Part shown: positions 14,067-14,735 of the stretch, in pieces | Layout: each line of letters starts with the position of its first letter | Position numbering within the stretch: position 1 is the first letter of the stretch | Source: Gammaproteobacteria bacterium | GTDB lineage: Bacteria > Pseudomonadota > Gammaproteobacteria > Steroidobacterales > Steroidobacteraceae | Length of the DNA: 14,735 nucleotides | Assembly (NCBI GenBank): GCA_003162555.1 | Contig: PMNQ01000133.1 | Span: 380-15,114 of the forward strand | Direction of reading: 5' to 3' | Position numbers and translations under genes: made by a program | The notes under the pieces: model-generated | Seen by the model: the letters and a program-made list of their open reading frames with translations, nothing else | Database searches by the model: none | Told to the model about the DNA's origin: nothing

Positions 14067-14510
14067 TTATTTCACCATCAGTTGTCTGATCAGTTCAGTG
14101 CCCAGGATCTGCCGAACCGATTCACGATCCGCCGCGGCCTTGTTGCCAACAGCAAGCGTGGCATAGTACTTCTTGCTGATCGGGTCAGTCTTGGCAGTGA
14201 GATCATCGAGAGCCGCCATGTTCTTGTACTCCACGACCAGGTACAGGTCGGGATCTGCAGGCGTTCTCGGCGAGCCGGCATACACGGCGTAGCTGATGAC
14301 GATGCCGGCCTTCTTCTGTTCCTCCATCATCGGTTTGAAGGTCTTGCTCAAGAACTCCATGTAGGTGTCGAACATTCCGGGCTTGGTTCGAACCGAAGTT
14401 ACATTCGATACGCTTCCCTCGGTGTAGCTACGGCCATCGTCCGCAGCAACGCTCGCAAACGGGAGCGCGAGCAGCATGGCGCCAAGCACGCCGAGCAGTC
14501 TGGTCTTCAT
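14067..14510 (-). CDS. Small exported protein, probable ferredoxin-like alpha/beta-barrel fold, function unknown
   Basis: I do not recognise this 147-residue protein as a named family. It starts with a signal peptide (MKTRLLGVLGAMLLALPFASVAA, likely cut after residue 23 at VAA/DD) and should be periplasmic or secreted; there is no lipobox, and the mature part has no cysteine. The mature sequence (about 124 residues) reads strand-helix-strand-strand-helix: SNVTSVRTKPGMFDTYMEFL, KPMMEEQKKAGIVISYAVYAG, PDLYLVVEYKNMAALDDLTA. This resembles dimeric alpha/beta-barrel proteins of the antibiotic-biosynthesis-monooxygenase/NIPSNAP kind; that is inference from pattern only. ATG at 14510 is chosen because the strong ribosome binding site AGGGGA (14522-14517) lies 6 bases upstream and a signal peptide follows; an upstream ATG at 14633 would bury it. 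It stands alone, convergent with serS and divergent from the tRNA. Confidence 0.85.
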   Translation of the reverse strand: MKTRLLGVLGAMLLALPFASVAADDGRSYTEGSVSNVTSVRTKPGMFDTYMEFLSKTFKPMMEEQKKAGIVISYAVYAGSPRTPADPDLYLVVEYKNMAALDDLTAKTDPISKKYYATLAVGNKAAADRESVRQILGTELIRQLMVK

Positions 14511-14516
14511 GATTGT

Positions 14517-14522
14517 TCCCCT
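14517..14522 (-). promoter_or_regulatory. Strong ribosome binding site for the exported protein
   Basis: On the minus strand AGGGGA lies 6 bases before the ATG at 14510. It is one of the clearest ribosome binding sites in the window and decides the start against the upstream in-frame ATG at 14633. Confidence 0.75.
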
Positions 14523-14624
14523 TATTTGAAAATGGGTTTCAGAACCGGCGAAGCCTACGCCCTTTCCGTCGCGCCGCCCAAGGCGTCTTTCGACATCGGG
14601 CGGGCGTTCGGCCGCCAATACCAG

Positions 14625-14630
14625 TAAAAT
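14625..14630 (+). promoter_or_regulatory. Candidate -10 box for the tRNA-Ser gene
   Basis: TAAAAT (5/6 to TATAAT) lies 24 bases before the first base of the tRNA, a fitting distance for a short 5' leader. I see no good -35 at the right spacing. Confidence 0.35.
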
Positions 14631-14654
14631 CAACAGTCATGCCGCGACTTCGCC

Positions 14655-14735
14655 GGAGGGGTGTCCGAGCGGTTGAAGGAACTAGTCTTGAAAACTAGCA
14701 AGGGAGCAATCCCTTCGTGGGTTCGAATCCCACCC
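14655..14735 (+). tRNA. tRNA-Ser(UGA), 3' end cut by the window edge
   Basis: The cloverleaf can be drawn by hand. The 5' acceptor strand is GGAGGGG (14655-14661). The D stem is TCC/GGA (14664-14666 with 14678-14680). The anticodon stem CTAGT/ACTAG (14682-14686 with 14694-14698) closes loop CTTGAAA with anticodon TGA at 14689-14691. The long class II variable arm AGGGA-gcaa-TCCCT (14701-14714) is typical of tRNA-Ser. The T stem GTGGG/CCCAC closes around TTCGAAT (14717-14733). Only the first two bases of the 3' acceptor strand (CC) are in the window; CCCCTCC, a discriminator and CCA would be expected next. It reads UCA and, by wobble, UCG codons. Confidence 0.95.

Noticed and set aside
14067..14633. 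Longer form of the exported protein (188 codons)
   Set aside because: It would bury a clear signal peptide and ignore the strong ribosome binding site at 14517-14522.

Overview
The window is an ordinary, densely coded piece of chromosome from a GC-rich gammaproteobacterium. Its gene order, clpS-clpA // infA-aat ... trxB // ftsK-lolA ... rarA-serS, follows the Escherichia coli clpSA-to-serS neighbourhood. It lacks cydCD and lrp (present in E. coli) and the bpt and crcB genes that I recall from related regions in pseudomonads. The high GC, the FemAB-like gene beside aat and the tRNA-Ser near serS suggest the Xanthomonadales/Nevskiales/Steroidobacter side of the class. That placement is inference only.

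Layout. Positions 1-2031 (minus strand) hold gspC and the first 322 codons of gspD, the inner-membrane and outer-membrane partners of a type II secretion system. A 139-base divergent promoter region follows. Positions 2171-4780 (plus) hold clpS and clpA. Positions 4812-7860 (minus) hold a compact run transcribed trxB -> FemAB-like acyltransferase -> aat -> infA, convergent with clpA. A 111-base divergent region separates trxB from the plus-strand run ftsK -> lolA -> vanZ-like -> rarA -> serS (7972-13993), which is packed with gaps of a few bases or overlaps. A strong hairpin terminator closes serS. A convergent gene for a small exported protein of unknown role (14067-14510, minus) follows, and the window ends inside a tRNA-Ser(UGA) gene.

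How the genes work together. ClpS, ClpA and Aat are the recognition, unfolding and tagging parts of the bacterial N-degron pathway: Aat adds Leu/Phe to N-terminal Lys/Arg, ClpS binds the resulting N-degron, and ClpA feeds it to ClpP (not in the window). IF-1 and SerRS serve translation, with tRNA-Ser nearby. FtsK, LolA and RarA serve chromosome segregation, lipoprotein traffic and replication-fork maintenance; their linkage is conserved but not obviously functional. TrxB is the thioredoxin reductase.

I found no mobile element, CRISPR array, phage gene or clearly new multi-gene system. The items most worth a second look are the FemAB-like acyltransferase 6 bases upstream of aat, the -10-like boxes placed almost on top of the gspC, clpS and ftsK start codons, a 21-bp tandem duplication that doubles a start codon, a 64-base inverted repeat after serS, and the uncharacterised exported protein at the right end.
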